This document shows, in pieces, positions 25,409 through 34,911 of a stretch of 64,000 bases of DNA (the stretch's first letter is position 1; each line of letters begins with the position of its first letter). A program made the position numbers and the translations under genes. The stretch is from Mycolicibacterium grossiae (GTDB lineage Bacteria > Actinomycetota > Actinomycetes > Mycobacteriales > Mycobacteriaceae), in assembly GCF_008329645.1 (NCBI RefSeq), contig NZ_CP043474.1, positions 2,232,001 through 2,296,000 on the forward strand, given 5' to 3'. The notes beneath the pieces were generated by a model. The model made no database searches, was not told the DNA's origin, and was given only the letters and a program-made list of their open reading frames with translations.

Positions 25409-26659
25409 ATGGCAGCGCTGACAACTGGGGATGGACTCAACGACGTCGTGGTCACGGCCGTGACGTCGACGACGTCGCTCGCGCCCGACGCCGAACAGAC
25501 GTGGAAGCACCTGCTGGACAAGCGCAGCGGCATCCGCACCCTCGACCGCCCGCTCATCCACGAGTTCCACCCGCCGGTCCGCATCGGCGGCGCACTGACC
25601 GAGGACTTCGACGAACACCTCAACCGCGTCGAACTCCGCCGCTTGTCCTATCTGCAAAAGATGGCGACCGTCCTCGGCCGCCGGCTCTGGGACCAGGCGG
25701 GCGCACCGGAGGTCGACACCAGCGGCCTCATGGTCTCCATCGGCCTCGCACTGGGCACGGCCGAAGAGATCGTCATCCAGTACGACATCTTCAAGGCCCG
25801 CGGCCTGCGCGCCGTCTCACCGCTCTCGGTGCAGATGTACATGCCGAATTCGCCGGCCGCCGCCGTCGGCCTGGAGCGCCAGGCCAAGGCCGGCATCGTC
25901 TGCCCGCTCATGGCCGACGCCTCCGGCGCGTCCGCGATCGCCGAGGCGTGGAAGCACATCGCCCTCGGTGAGGCCGACATGGCCATCTGCGGCGGCGTCG
26001 ACACCTGGATCGGCCCGGTCACCCTCACCGCCTTCCACAAGCTGGGCCTGCTGTCCGCCGACAACGAGCACCCGGCCGCGGCTAGCCGCCCCTTCGACAA
26101 GCACCGCTCGGGCGCCGTCTTTGGGGAAGCGGGCGCGCTGCTGGTCCTGGAGAACGCCGACCACGCGCAGGCCCGCGGAGCCACGATCCTTGCCCGCCTG
26201 CTCGGCGCGGGCAGTACCTCCGACGGGTACGACGACGTGCTGCCCGAACCCAGCGGTGAATCCGCCGGCACCGCGATCACGCGCGCCATCGAGTCGGCGG
26301 GCCTGGGACCCGAGGACGTCGACGCCGTCATCGCCAGCGCCTGCGGCACCCAACCCGGCGACCAGGCCGAGGCCAACGCCCTCCGCCACGCACTCGGCGC
26401 GCACCGCCCGGCCGTCTACGCACCGAAGGCCGCGCTCGGGCACAGCTGGGGATCGGTCGGCGCCGTCGACGCCGTGCTGGCCGTGCAGGCCATCAGGGAC
26501 GGCGTGCTGCCGCCGACGCTGAACTACGAGACGCCCGACCCGGACGTCGACCTCGACGTGGTGGCGCACGAGCCGCGCCGCGGCGAGTACCGCCACGCGC
26601 TGCTCAACAGCTTCGGCTTCGGCGGCTACAACGTCTCGCTGGTCTTCGGGGCGGCCTGA
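25409..26659 (+). CDS. Beta-ketoacyl synthase-like protein lacking the catalytic Cys
   Basis: 416 aa, KAS I/II (thiolase) fold of KasA type. The nucleophile motif, normally A-C-S-S-G, reads PLMADASGASAIAEAW (about residues 167-182), so Cys is replaced by Asp. The first catalytic His motif (normally NAHGT) reads SACGTQPGDQAEA. The second (GHSWGSVGAVDAV) keeps His. A condensing enzyme missing Cys and one His cannot elongate by the usual route. It may act like a chain-length-factor (KS-beta) subunit or decarboxylate. It sits next to two mycolate methyltransferases, suggesting a lipid role. Start ATG 25409 with GGGGAAGAGG upstream. Confidence 0.85.
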   Translation: MAALTTGDGLNDVVVTAVTSTTSLAPDAEQTWKHLLDKRSGIRTLDRPLIHEFHPPVRIGGALTEDFDEHLNRVELRRLSYLQKMATVLGRRLWDQAGAPEVDTSGLMVSIGLALGTAEEIVIQYDIFKARGLRAVSPLSVQMYMPNSPAAAVGLERQAKAGIVCPLMADASGASAIAEAWKHIALGEADMAICGGVDTWIGPVTLTAFHKLGLLSADNEHPAAASRPFDKHRSGAVFGEAGALLVLENADHAQARGATILARLLGAGSTSDGYDDVLPEPSGESAGTAITRAIESAGLGPEDVDAVIASACGTQPGDQAEANALRHALGAHRPAVYAPKAALGHSWGSVGAVDAVLAVQAIRDGVLPPTLNYETPDPDVDLDVVAHEPRRGEYRHALLNSFGFGGYNVSLVFGAA

Positions 26660-26669
26660 CCGTCCGGAA

Positions 26670-27563
26670 TCACTTGACCAGCGTGAACTGTCCCAGCTCG
26701 CTGATGCCGCGCTGGAAGAAGTCGCTGCAGCCGGTCAGGTACTTCATGTACCGCTGGTAGACCTCCTCGGACGTGGCGGTGACCGCCTCGTCGTGGTGCG
26801 CCTCCAGCGCCTCGGCCCAGGTGTCCAGCGTCCGGACGTAGTGCTCGTCGAGCAGTTGCTTCTGCTCCAGCGAGAAACCGGCCTCGGCAGACAGATTGAT
26901 GATGTCCTCGTCGCACGGCACCGAACCGCCGGGGAAGATCTCCTTGGCGATGAACCGCATGAACCGCAGGTCGGTCATCGTCACGGGGATGCCCATCTCC
27001 GGCCACCGCTTCAGCGGGTGCCCGAGGATCGCCTGGATGACGAAGCGCCCGCCGGCCGGCAGCACCGAGTGGCACATCTTGAAGAACGGCGCGTACCGCT
27101 CCTGCGGGAATGCCTCGATGGCCTCGATGCTGACGATGCGGTCGACCGGCTCGTCGAACTGCTCCCAACCGCGCAGCAGGACGCGGCGCGAGCGGTCGGT
27201 GTCGAGCCCGTCGAGCAACTCCTGGGCGTACTTGCACTGGTTCTTGCTCAGCGTCAGCCCGATGACGTTGACGTCGTATTTCTCCACCGCGCGCCGCATC
27301 ATCGAGCCCCAGCCGCACCCGATGTCGAGCAACGTCATGCCCGGCTGCAGGTCCAGCTTGCCCAGCGACAGATCGAGTTTCGCGAGCTGAGCCTCCGCGA
27401 GCGTCATGTCGTCACGCTCGTAGTAGGCGCAGCTGTACGTCCGCGACGCGTCCTGGAACAACCCGAAGAAGTCGTCGGAGAGGTCGTAATGCGCCTGCAC
27501 TTCCGCGAAGTGCGGCGTCATCTCCTTCGTCGACTCCGGTGACTCCACCGTGCCCTTGGCCAT
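26670..27563 (-). CDS. umaA: UmaA-like mycolic acid methyltransferase
   Basis: 297 aa SAM-dependent methyltransferase of the CmaA/MmaA/UmaA family. SAM site [20 protein letters not shown] (about residues 73-92) and [12 protein letters not shown]. The active-site loop reads SIEAIEAFPQERY where cyclopropane synthases have GAFEHFG. An Ala in place of His at this point and the ending GQFTLVK match my recollection of UmaA. Family members add a methyl or form a cyclopropane at mycolate double bonds; UmaA's own substrate is unsettled. Separated from the next family member by 85 bp. Confidence 0.85.
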   Translation of the reverse strand: MAKGTVESPESTKEMTPHFAEVQAHYDLSDDFFGLFQDASRTYSCAYYERDDMTLAEAQLAKLDLSLGKLDLQPGMTLLDIGCGWGSMMRRAVEKYDVNVIGLTLSKNQCKYAQELLDGLDTDRSRRVLLRGWEQFDEPVDRIVSIEAIEAFPQERYAPFFKMCHSVLPAGGRFVIQAILGHPLKRWPEMGIPVTMTDLRFMRFIAKEIFPGGSVPCDEDIINLSAEAGFSLEQKQLLDEHYVRTLDTWAEALEAHHDEAVTATSEEVYQRYMKYLTGCSDFFQRGISELGQFTLVK

Positions 27564-27648
27564 CCCCGACCAACTCCCATCCGACTGTTTCGGACCCAGT
27601 TACCGTGCGCCCTGCGATATTTGGTTAGACCATTAAACTAACGAGACG

Positions 27649-28596
27649 TCAGGCCGGTGCCTTCTCGCAGGTGTACTGGCAGACGTCGGTGTAGCCCTCG
27701 CGGAACAGGTCGGCGCAGCCGGCGAGATACTTGTGGAAGCGTTCGTAGATCTCCTCGTTGGTGATCGCGATCGCCTCGTCCTTCTTCGCCTCGAGGTTCG
27801 CGGCCCACGTGTCGAGGGTCTTTACGTAGTGCGGCTGCAGGTGCTGCTCGCGCGTCACGGTGTAGCCCGCCTTGACGGCGTGCTCCTTGACCATCGAGCC
27901 GAGCGGCAGACGGCCGCCGGGGTAGATCTCGTCCATGATGAACTTGATGAACCGCACCCGAGACATGGTGAGCGGCAAGCCCTTTGCCTTGATCTCCTCG
28001 TCCTCGGGAATGATGATCGTGTGTAGCATCATCACGCCGTCGTCGGGCATCCAGCTGAAGGTCTTCTTGAAGTAGTCGTCGTACTTGTTGAAGCCGAAAT
28101 GCTCGAAGGCGCCGATCGACACGATGCGGTCGACCTTCCCCTCGAACTCCTCCCACGGCTGCAGGCGCACTTCCATCTTCCGGTCGCTCTTGATGTTGGC
28201 GAACCGGTTCTCCTCGATGTGGCGCTTCTGGTTTTCACTCAGCGTGAGGCCGATGACGTTGACGTCGTACTTCTCCACCGCGCGCTGAATGGTCGAGCCC
28301 CAGCCGCACCCGATGTCCAGCAACGTCATTCCCGGCTGCAGGCCCAGCTTGCCCAGCGAGAGGTCGACCTTCGCGAGCTGTGCCTGCTCCAGCGTGTAGT
28401 CGTCCTTCTCGAAGTACGCGCAGCTGTAGGTCTGCGACGGGTCCTGCCACAGCCGGAAGAACTCGTTCGAGATGTCGTAGTGGAACTGGACTTCCTTCTT
28501 GTCCGATCCACGGGTCTGGGACGCGGATTTCGACAGCCAGGCCGACTCCGCCTTCTCGGTCTTCGTCGAGTCCTGCGTTCCACTTGAAGAAGTCAT
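27649..28596 (-). CDS. Mycolic acid cyclopropane synthase (CmaA/PcaA-type)
   Basis: 315 aa. SAM motif [20 protein letters not shown] (about residues 91-110) and [12 protein letters not shown]. The active-site loop [17 protein letters not shown] is intact, with the Glu and His that hold the bicarbonate base. [10 protein letters not shown] and the C-terminal [20 protein letters not shown] are typical of CmaA2-like enzymes. It should convert a meromycolate double bond to a cyclopropane in the cytosol on acyl-carrier substrates. Start ATG 28596 with AGGGTGG upstream. Same strand as umaA and probably its paralogue by tandem duplication. Confidence 0.9.
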   Translation of the reverse strand: MTSSSGTQDSTKTEKAESAWLSKSASQTRGSDKKEVQFHYDISNEFFRLWQDPSQTYSCAYFEKDDYTLEQAQLAKVDLSLGKLGLQPGMTLLDIGCGWGSTIQRAVEKYDVNVIGLTLSENQKRHIEENRFANIKSDRKMEVRLQPWEEFEGKVDRIVSIGAFEHFGFNKYDDYFKKTFSWMPDDGVMMLHTIIIPEDEEIKAKGLPLTMSRVRFIKFIMDEIYPGGRLPLGSMVKEHAVKAGYTVTREQHLQPHYVKTLDTWAANLEAKKDEAIAITNEEIYERFHKYLAGCADLFREGYTDVCQYTCEKAPA

Positions 28597-28795
28597 CGTC
28601 CACCCTGTTGGCGCTCGTGTACTCATTCGGACGTGCCAACCAGCCATTGCTTCGCCGGGCTAGCGATTCGTACCCTACCCCCGTCGACGGCCCATGTTGA
28701 GGTGGCTCCCCGGACGATTGGGCAGCACCTGACGGAACCCTCCGACCCGCGCGCCGCCCTGGCAAACTCACTGCGAAGCGGGTACCAACCATGTC

Positions 28796-29575
28796 ATGGC
28801 CCTGCGCTCGATCAGCCTCGTCCTGACCGCTACCTGCCTGCTGGCCGGTGTCGCCGCGCCGCACGCGCTCGCCGAACCCGCGGCGGTGCCGGTCGTCCGC
28901 CCGGTCCTGGTGGCGCAGATCCCGCACGATCCGAACGCCTACACTGAGGGCCTCGAACTCGACGGCGGCACGCTCTACGAGGCGACCGGGTTGGCCGGCA
29001 AATCCGACCTGCGCGAGGTCGACCCGAACACCGGCGTCGTCCGCCGTTCGGTGCCGCTGCCCGGCAACTACTTCTCGGAGGGCATCACGGTCGTCGGCGA
29101 CAGGATCTGGCAGCTGACGTACCAGAACGGCGTCGCGCTGGAATGGGACAAGGCGACGCTGACGCTGCTGCGCGAAGTATCGGTCCCGCCCGACTTCGGC
29201 TGGGGCATCTGCCCCGTCGGCGACCGGCTCGTCGTCAGCGACGGCACCGGCCGGCTGCGCTTCGTCGAGCCCGGCACGCTGGAGGAGGTCGGCAGCGTCG
29301 ACGTCACCCGCGACGGCAACGCCGTCACCGGCCTGAACGAACTCGACTGTGTCGACGGCCAGGTGTGGGCGAGCCTGTGGCCGAGCGACGAGATCGCCCG
29401 CATCGACCCGACCACCGGCAAGATCAACCTCGTCGCCGACATGTCCGGCCTGTTCGCCGGCCAGGACCGCACGGTCGAGCAGGTGTTCAGCGGCATCGCG
29501 CACGTCGCCGGCGACGAATTCCTGGTCGACGCGAAGAAGTGGCCGTCGATGTACCGCGTGCGGATCGACGGTTAG
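28796..29575 (+). CDS. Secreted glutaminyl-peptide cyclotransferase (plant-type propeller)
   Basis: 259 aa. N-terminal signal peptide with cleavage near AHALA-EPA (about residue 26). The body is the five-bladed propeller of plant/bacterial glutamine cyclotransferase: PHDPNAYTEGLELDGGTLYE, EVDPNTGVV, PLPGNYFSEGITVVGDRIWQ, LTYQNG, GLNELDCVDGQVWASLW. It forms N-terminal pyroglutamate on exported proteins. Its 3' end overlaps the convergent aldehyde dehydrogenase gene by 4 nt. Confidence 0.9.
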   Translation: MALRSISLVLTATCLLAGVAAPHALAEPAAVPVVRPVLVAQIPHDPNAYTEGLELDGGTLYEATGLAGKSDLREVDPNTGVVRRSVPLPGNYFSEGITVVGDRIWQLTYQNGVALEWDKATLTLLREVSVPPDFGWGICPVGDRLVVSDGTGRLRFVEPGTLEEVGSVDVTRDGNAVTGLNELDCVDGQVWASLWPSDEIARIDPTTGKINLVADMSGLFAGQDRTVEQVFSGIAHVAGDEFLVDAKKWPSMYRVRIDG

Positions 29576-31029
29576 ATCGCGTACTGCCTCGGCTGGTGCT
29601 GCACCGACACCCAGTGGTCGGTGGTGAACTCGTCGATCGCCCACTGACCGCCGAAGCGGCCGATGCCGGACGCCTTCTCCCCGCCGAACGCGGTGTTGGC
29701 GTCGTCGTTCACCGGTGAGTCGTTGACGTGCGTCATACCGGCGTCGACGCGACGGGCGAAGCGGACCGCGCGGTCGACGTCGCGGCTGAACACCGCCGAC
29801 GACAGCCCGTACTCGGTGTCGTTCGCGATCCGCAACGCCTCGTCCTCGCCGCTCGCGCGGATGACGGTGATGACCGGGCCGAAGACCTCCTCCTGCGCGG
29901 TCGCGACGTCGTTGCCGCCGGCCAGCACGTGCGGTGGTAGCGCGAGCCCCGCGGGCCCGAACGGCTCACCGCCGGTCAGCACCTCCGCGCCGGACTCCCG
30001 TGCGCGACGCACCTTGTCCTGGATGGTCTCGAGTTGCGAGGAGTTGATCACCGGCCCGAGGTGGGTCTCGGGCTTGCTCGGGTCACCGACCTCCAAGGCC
30101 TTCACCTTGTCGAGGAACAGCTGCAGGAACTCGTCGTGCACCGCTGCGTCGACGATGATGCGGTTGGCGATCATGCAGATCTGGCCCTGGTGGAAGAACG
30201 ACCCGAACACCGCAGCGCTCGCGGCGAGTTCCAGGTCCGCGTCGTCGAGCACCACCAGCGGTCCGTTGCCGCCCAGTTCCAGCGCGAGGTGCTTGAGCGC
30301 CGCCTTCTCGGCGATGCCCTTGCCGACGGGCGAGGACCCGGTGAAGGACACGACGCGCGGCACGTCGTGCGCCACGATGGCGTCGCCGATGTCCGACCCC
30401 GAGCCCACCACGACCGACAGCAACCCCGGTGGCAGTCCGGCTTCCTCGAAGATGCGGGCGAGCAGCAGGCCGCCGGTCACCGGGGTGTCGCCGGCGGGCT
30501 TGAGCACGACGGCGTTGCCGACGGCGAGCGCCGGGGCGACCGAGCGGTTCGACAGCTGCATGGGGAAATTCCACGGTGAGATGACGGCGACGACGCCGAC
30601 CGGCTCGCGGTAGACGCGGCTCTCCTTGCCGGGGATGTCCGACGGCATGATGCGGCCCTCGACGTGGTGCGGCATGGACGCCGCCTCCCACATCACCGAC
30701 CGCACCAGGCTCCACTCGAGTTCGGCCTTCGCGACGGTGCCGCCGGTCTCGTGAATCAGCCAGTCGGTGATCTCGTCCTTGCGCCGGCCCATCACCTCGG
30801 CCGCCTCGCGCATGACGTTGGCGCGCTCCATCGGCGGTTGCGCGGCCCAATCGCGCTGCGCCTGCTGCGCGGCGTCGTAGGCCTGGTTCAGGTCGTCCTC
30901 GCCGGCCTGGGGGATCTCGACGAGGACGTCGCCGCTCCACGGGTCGGTGGACTCGCGCGTCTTGCCGGCCGTGCCGGCGCGCCACTCGGTGCCGATCGGC
31001 AGGGTGTCGAAGGTGGGATAACTGCTCAC
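29572..31029 (-). CDS. Aldehyde dehydrogenase (benzaldehyde/vanillin-type)
   Basis: 485 aa. NAD(P)-binding and catalytic motifs: ISPWNFPMQLSNR (about 150), FTGSSPVGKGIA (about 230), LELGGNGPLVVLDDAD (about 255), the catalytic Cys in FFHQGQICMIANR (about 290), and QEEVFGPV (about 385). Oxidises an aromatic or aliphatic aldehyde to the acid. GTG 31029 gives a GTGA overlap with the quinone oxidoreductase stop, so the two form a coupled pair. Confidence 0.9.
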   Translation of the reverse strand: MSSYPTFDTLPIGTEWRAGTAGKTRESTDPWSGDVLVEIPQAGEDDLNQAYDAAQQAQRDWAAQPPMERANVMREAAEVMGRRKDEITDWLIHETGGTVAKAELEWSLVRSVMWEAASMPHHVEGRIMPSDIPGKESRVYREPVGVVAVISPWNFPMQLSNRSVAPALAVGNAVVLKPAGDTPVTGGLLLARIFEEAGLPPGLLSVVVGSGSDIGDAIVAHDVPRVVSFTGSSPVGKGIAEKAALKHLALELGGNGPLVVLDDADLELAASAAVFGSFFHQGQICMIANRIIVDAAVHDEFLQLFLDKVKALEVGDPSKPETHLGPVINSSQLETIQDKVRRARESGAEVLTGGEPFGPAGLALPPHVLAGGNDVATAQEEVFGPVITVIRASGEDEALRIANDTEYGLSSAVFSRDVDRAVRFARRVDAGMTHVNDSPVNDDANTAFGGEKASGIGRFGGQWAIDEFTTDHWVSVQHQPRQYAI

Positions 31030-31934
31030 GGCGCGACTCCGATCTTCACGTGAGGCCCCTCGGCCTGCGCTTCCCAGGCGCGCTGCGCCTCGTCGAGGGT
31101 GAAGCGGGTGGTCTCGACGCGGATGCGTCCGGCGGCGGCATGGCCGGTCAGCTCCGCGTAGGCCGATCGCAGCACGTCGGGAGGCATGTGGTCGTTCAGG
31201 TGTCCGACGTGGGTGCGGCCCATGATCTTCTGGAACGGGATCTCCGGAGCGCCGCCGGCGCCTTGGCCGACGGTGATCAGCGTCGCGCCGACGGCGGTGG
31301 CGTCGAGCGCGGCGAGGAACGGGTCGCCGTAGACGAGGTCGAGGACGACGTCGAAGCCGTCGCCCGCCTCGGCGGCCAGCGCCTTGGCGTCGTCGTCGCC
31401 GCCGAGCTGCACCAGCACGTCGGCGCCGAGGTCGCGCGTCTTCTCCAGCGCGTCGCGGTTGCGGCCGGCGGCGACGATCTGGCCGGCGCCGAGGATCTTC
31501 GCGGCCTGTACGCCGATCGTCCCGACCACGCCCGTCGCGCCCAGGATCAGCACCGACCGGCCCTCCACCTGCGAGTGCACGGTCAGCGGCAGCCACGCGG
31601 CGAGCCCGGCGATGCCCATCGCCACGGCGACGTCGTCGTCGAGACCGTCGGGCACGGGGTAGGTCTTGTCCGCGTCGACCAGCGTGCGCTGCGCCCACGA
31701 TCCGTAGGGCGCCGGGGGCGAGTCGAAGTAGACCCGTGAGCCGTCGGCGCGCACGCCGACGCCCTCCTTGCCGACGATCGTCGGGACCTCGCACTCCCCG
31801 AACGCGCCGGAGGCGATGGCCAGGTCGACGGGATTCAGACCGGCGAGACGCACCTCGACCACGTCGCCCTCGGGGTCGTCGAAGTCGCGGACGACGGGTG
31901 TCTGCCCAATCTCCTCCAGTACTGCGGCGCGCAT
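31026..31934 (-). CDS. Quinone oxidoreductase-like zinc-independent MDR dehydrogenase
   Basis: 302 aa medium-chain reductase. The N-terminal GroES-like domain has VRLAGLNPVDLAIASG. The Rossmann motif is ILGATGVVGTIGVQAAKILG (about residues 138-157), with no structural-zinc cysteines, as in NADPH:quinone reductases. Start ATG 31934 with AAAGGAGAGCG. Coupled to the downstream aldehyde dehydrogenase, implying alcohol/aldehyde or enone detoxification (inference). Confidence 0.88.
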   Translation of the reverse strand: MRAAVLEEIGQTPVVRDFDDPEGDVVEVRLAGLNPVDLAIASGAFGECEVPTIVGKEGVGVRADGSRVYFDSPPAPYGSWAQRTLVDADKTYPVPDGLDDDVAVAMGIAGLAAWLPLTVHSQVEGRSVLILGATGVVGTIGVQAAKILGAGQIVAAGRNRDALEKTRDLGADVLVQLGGDDDAKALAAEAGDGFDVVLDLVYGDPFLAALDATAVGATLITVGQGAGGAPEIPFQKIMGRTHVGHLNDHMPPDVLRSAYAELTGHAAAGRIRVETTRFTLDEAQRAWEAQAEGPHVKIGVAP

Positions 31935-31995
31935 CGCTCTCCTTTTCGTCGGGTGCGTCCGGCGGCTACCCGGTGAGGAGGGGGCGAAACGAGCG

Positions 31996-33132
31996 TCAGG
32001 CGCCCGTGGCGTAGGTCTCCAGCTCGGCGAGGAAGCCGGGCGGGAAGCGCAGCGAGCCCTTGCGGGTGCGGCTGAGGAACCCGTGGGCGGCGCGCGCCGA
32101 CAGCGGCTTGCCGGGGTGGTCGAGGAACTCGGTGAGCGACGGCCGCGGCCGCCAGACCGGCCACGGCCCGACGTCGGCGCCGTGCACGACGCCGTCGTGG
32201 TCGGCCCATGCGGCGCGGCGGGGCCACTTGCCCCCGATGTGCGGCGCATCGTCGTCGCGGCAGTAGTCGCCCGGCGCCGCGAGCCGCGTACCGAGCCACG
32301 TGGCGACCGGCACGCTGACCGAATTGCCGACCATGCGCCAACGTTCGCCGCTGCGGGCGACCTCCTCGGCGGGGCGGGTCCAGTCCGGCGAAAAGCCCTG
32401 CAGCCGTTCGGCATCGCGGATGTCCGGGGTGACGTAGCGGCCGCTCGGCAAGCGGATCGCCGGCGGCGAGGCAACCCCCACCGACGAGCCGCACTTGATC
32501 GGCGGCACGGCGTCGACGGCCCAGCCGAACGACCGCATGCCCTCGGTCCAGTAGAACCCGCACGCCACGTCGGGGTAGGTGACGGCGTCGAGCGGCTTGG
32601 CGGTGTCGTCGGCGAGCAGCACGCCGCGCGGGTCGTGGTCGCGGCTGGCGACGAGGTACCAGCGGTTGCGGCGCTGCGGCAGGGCGAAGGCCTGGGTGTC
32701 GACGACGCGGTAGGCCCAGCGGTAGCCGAGTTCGGTGAGCGCCTCGGTGATGATCCGCAGCGCGGCCCCCTGTGCCAGCGACATCAGGAACGGCACGTTC
32801 TCGAGAATCAGCCACGGCACCCGCGACGTCCGTGCGAGCCGCAGGACCTCTCCAACGAGACTGCTTCGCGCACCGTCGATTCCGGCCTTGCGGCCAACGC
32901 TGCTGAGGTCCTGGCAGGGGAAGCCGGCGACGACGACGTCGGTGCCGCGGGGCAGGGCGTCGAGGTCGCGGACGTCGTCTTTGACGGCAGAGTCGGGGAA
33001 CCGTCGGCGCAGGACGTGCTGGGCGGCGGGGGCGTTCTCGACGAGGAGAGCGGCGTGGTGTCCGGCGGCGGCCATGCCGAGTTCGAGCCCGCCGATGCCG
33101 GCGAACAGTCCGACGACGTTCACCGAAGCCAT
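31996..33132 (-). CDS. DNA (cytosine-5) methyltransferase, second of a tandem pair
   Basis: 378 aa. C5-MTase motifs: I VGLFAGIGGLELGM (about residues 6-19), IV with catalytic Cys VVAGFPCQDLS (about 68-78), VI ILENVPFLM (about 110), VIII QRRNRWYLVAS (about 150), X RMVGNSVSVPVATWLG (about 260). After motif X there is a C-terminal extension of about 100 residues, unusual for the family. It overlaps the preceding methyltransferase by 13 nt from ATG 33132 (or 4 nt from GTG 33123). No restriction endonuclease is adjacent, so it is either solitary or part of a modification pair with its neighbour. Confidence 0.9.
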   Translation of the reverse strand: MASVNVVGLFAGIGGLELGMAAAGHHAALLVENAPAAQHVLRRRFPDSAVKDDVRDLDALPRGTDVVVAGFPCQDLSSVGRKAGIDGARSSLVGEVLRLARTSRVPWLILENVPFLMSLAQGAALRIITEALTELGYRWAYRVVDTQAFALPQRRNRWYLVASRDHDPRGVLLADDTAKPLDAVTYPDVACGFYWTEGMRSFGWAVDAVPPIKCGSSVGVASPPAIRLPSGRYVTPDIRDAERLQGFSPDWTRPAEEVARSGERWRMVGNSVSVPVATWLGTRLAAPGDYCRDDDAPHIGGKWPRRAAWADHDGVVHGADVGPWPVWRPRPSLTEFLDHPGKPLSARAAHGFLSRTRKGSLRFPPGFLAELETYATGA

Positions 33133-34391
33133 TCCAGCGCAACGGCGTAGCTCAGCCGTGAGGGGACCGCGTTGCCGATCATCCGCGCCAGCGCGGTGCG
33201 GCGGCGGACGTGGGCGAAGCTGAACCAATCGGGCAGGTACTGCAGGCGGGCGGCTTCGTGGGCGGTGATGGTGCGCCGTTGGCTCGGGTGCACGTTGCGG
33301 CCCATGCACATGCTGTAGAAGCCGGTGGTCACGGTCTGGGCGGGGCGGTCCCACGCGAGCCGCCCGTAGATCGACTTGTAGCTGTGGCCGCCGTTGGCGT
33401 GGCAGGCGGGGCGTTGGCTGTCCGGCAGGTCGAAGGCGCCGTGGGCGTACAGGTAGTCGATGCGTGCCCGGGTGGCCGGAGCGGACTGCGCGGGTGCGTC
33501 GAGCAGGGTCTCACTCGGCGGGTGTTCGAGGTCGTCGAATGCCCATGCCGTGGTGCGTCGTTCGCGGCGGTGGGCATCGAGCACCTGCGCGGCGGTGACG
33601 GCGTGGGTGAGGCTGGCCAGCAGGACGAGCCGCCGCCGGGTCTGCGGGACGCCGAGCGTGCTGAGGTCGATGACGGCGATGTCGACGTGGTAGCCGAGCC
33701 GCTCGAGTGCGTCGGCGGTGCGCTGCACGACGGCGCGCTTGTCGTTGAGTGCGCCGGGAACGTTCTCGATCAGAAGGTGTTGCGGCGCGAGCACTTCGGC
33801 GGCGCGCACCATGGTCTGGTACAGCTCGTTCTTGTCGTCGGCGTGCCGGGTGCGGTTGTTGAAGTCGCTGTGCCCCTGGCACGGTGGGCCGCCGACGAGG
33901 ACGTCGACGTCGCGGTGGTGCTTGGCCAGCAGGCGCTCGGCCTGGGTGAGGCGGGCGCCGGGAGCGCCCGGGAGGATGTCGGCGACGTCGGCGCACCGGG
34001 CGGCCGCGGTCGGGAAGTTGGCGGCGTACGTGGCCGTCGCGGTGGCGTCGAGATCGACGGCGAGCACCGGTTCGAAGGGTCGGCCCAGCGCGCGGGCGGC
34101 TTCGGCGAGGCCGACGGACAGGCCACCGCAGCCGGCGAACAGGTCGACGGCGCGTAGTGGTGTGCCCGTCCCGCGCACCGGCGGGGTGGGATGGCGCAGC
34201 CATGCTCGTTCCGCCGTGTCGGCCGACGTCGGACCCGAACCGGTGTCTGCCGGGGCGAGCACCGTGGTGACCGTGGTGCCGTCGCGGCGGGTGAGGACGC
34301 GTTCGTAGTGGCCGCGGCGGACGCGGAATCGCTCAAACCCGGCCGCGGTGGAGGACCGCAGGCCGTCGACGGTGGGGGAGGGCTCGAGCAT
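33120..34391 (-). CDS. DNA (cytosine-5) methyltransferase, first of a tandem pair
   Basis: 423 aa with about 75 extra N-terminal residues before motif I. Motif I is AVDLFAGCGGLSVGLAEAA (about 79-97), IV VGGPPCQGHSDFNN (about 162-175), VI LIENVPGALND (about 205), VIII GVPQTRRRLVLLAS (about 245). The variable target-recognition region spans about 265-345, and X is RMIGNAVPSRLSYAVALEWL at the end. Transfers a methyl group to C5 of cytosine in an unknown site. Divergent from the Vsr gene across 74 bp, so expression may be linked. Confidence 0.93.
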   Translation of the reverse strand: MLEPSPTVDGLRSSTAAGFERFRVRRGHYERVLTRRDGTTVTTVLAPADTGSGPTSADTAERAWLRHPTPPVRGTGTPLRAVDLFAGCGGLSVGLAEAARALGRPFEPVLAVDLDATATATYAANFPTAAARCADVADILPGAPGARLTQAERLLAKHHRDVDVLVGGPPCQGHSDFNNRTRHADDKNELYQTMVRAAEVLAPQHLLIENVPGALNDKRAVVQRTADALERLGYHVDIAVIDLSTLGVPQTRRRLVLLASLTHAVTAAQVLDAHRRERRTTAWAFDDLEHPPSETLLDAPAQSAPATRARIDYLYAHGAFDLPDSQRPACHANGGHSYKSIYGRLAWDRPAQTVTTGFYSMCMGRNVHPSQRRTITAHEAARLQYLPDWFSFAHVRRRTALARMIGNAVPSRLSYAVALEWLR

Positions 34392-34465
34392 CGCCGTCGA
34401 TCGTAAGCAGGCGCGCCGCCGGGGACGGGGCAGGTCAGGCGGCGTGGCGTGGTTAGCCTGGTGGG

Positions 34466-34885
34466 GTGGCCGAGTCGTGGGCGTCCTCCCCGGAGGCGCG
34501 GGCGCGCATGCAGTCGAACAAGAGTCGCGACACGAAACCCGAACTGGCGCTGCGCTCGGCGGTACACAAGCTGGGGCTGCGCTACCGCGTCGACACGCGA
34601 CCGCTGACGACGATGCGGCGCCGCGCGGACCTGGTGTTCACCCGGGCGAAGGTGGCGGTGTTCCTCGACGGCTGCTTCTGGCACGGCTGCCCGGTGCACC
34701 ACACGAAGGCTGCGGCGAATGCCACGTTCTGGGCCGACAAGGTGACGACGAACCGGGCCCGCGACCGCGACACCGACGCGCGGCTCGCCGAAGCGGGCTG
34801 GGTGAGTGTGCGCATCTGGGAGCACGAGGACCCGGCGGAGGCAGCCGCTCGGGTGCGCGACGTCGTCCGGGGCCGCGCCGACTGA
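34466..34885 (+). CDS. vsr: Very short patch repair endonuclease (Vsr)
   Basis: 139 aa. Starts GTG 34466. Motifs: MQSNKSRDTKPELALRS (N-terminal helix), YRVDTRPL, RRADLVFTRAKVAVFLDGCF with the catalytic Asp, FWHGCPVHHTKA with the zinc-site residues, and FWADKV. Vsr nicks 5' to the T of T:G mismatches created by deamination of 5-methylcytosine. Its divergent position beside two cytosine-5 methyltransferases fits repair at their target sites. Confidence 0.93.
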   Translation: MAESWASSPEARARMQSNKSRDTKPELALRSAVHKLGLRYRVDTRPLTTMRRRADLVFTRAKVAVFLDGCFWHGCPVHHTKAAANATFWADKVTTNRARDRDTDARLAEAGWVSVRIWEHEDPAEAAARVRDVVRGRAD

Positions 34886-34911
34886 GCGTGACTGTGGATA
34901 CGCTGTGAGCC

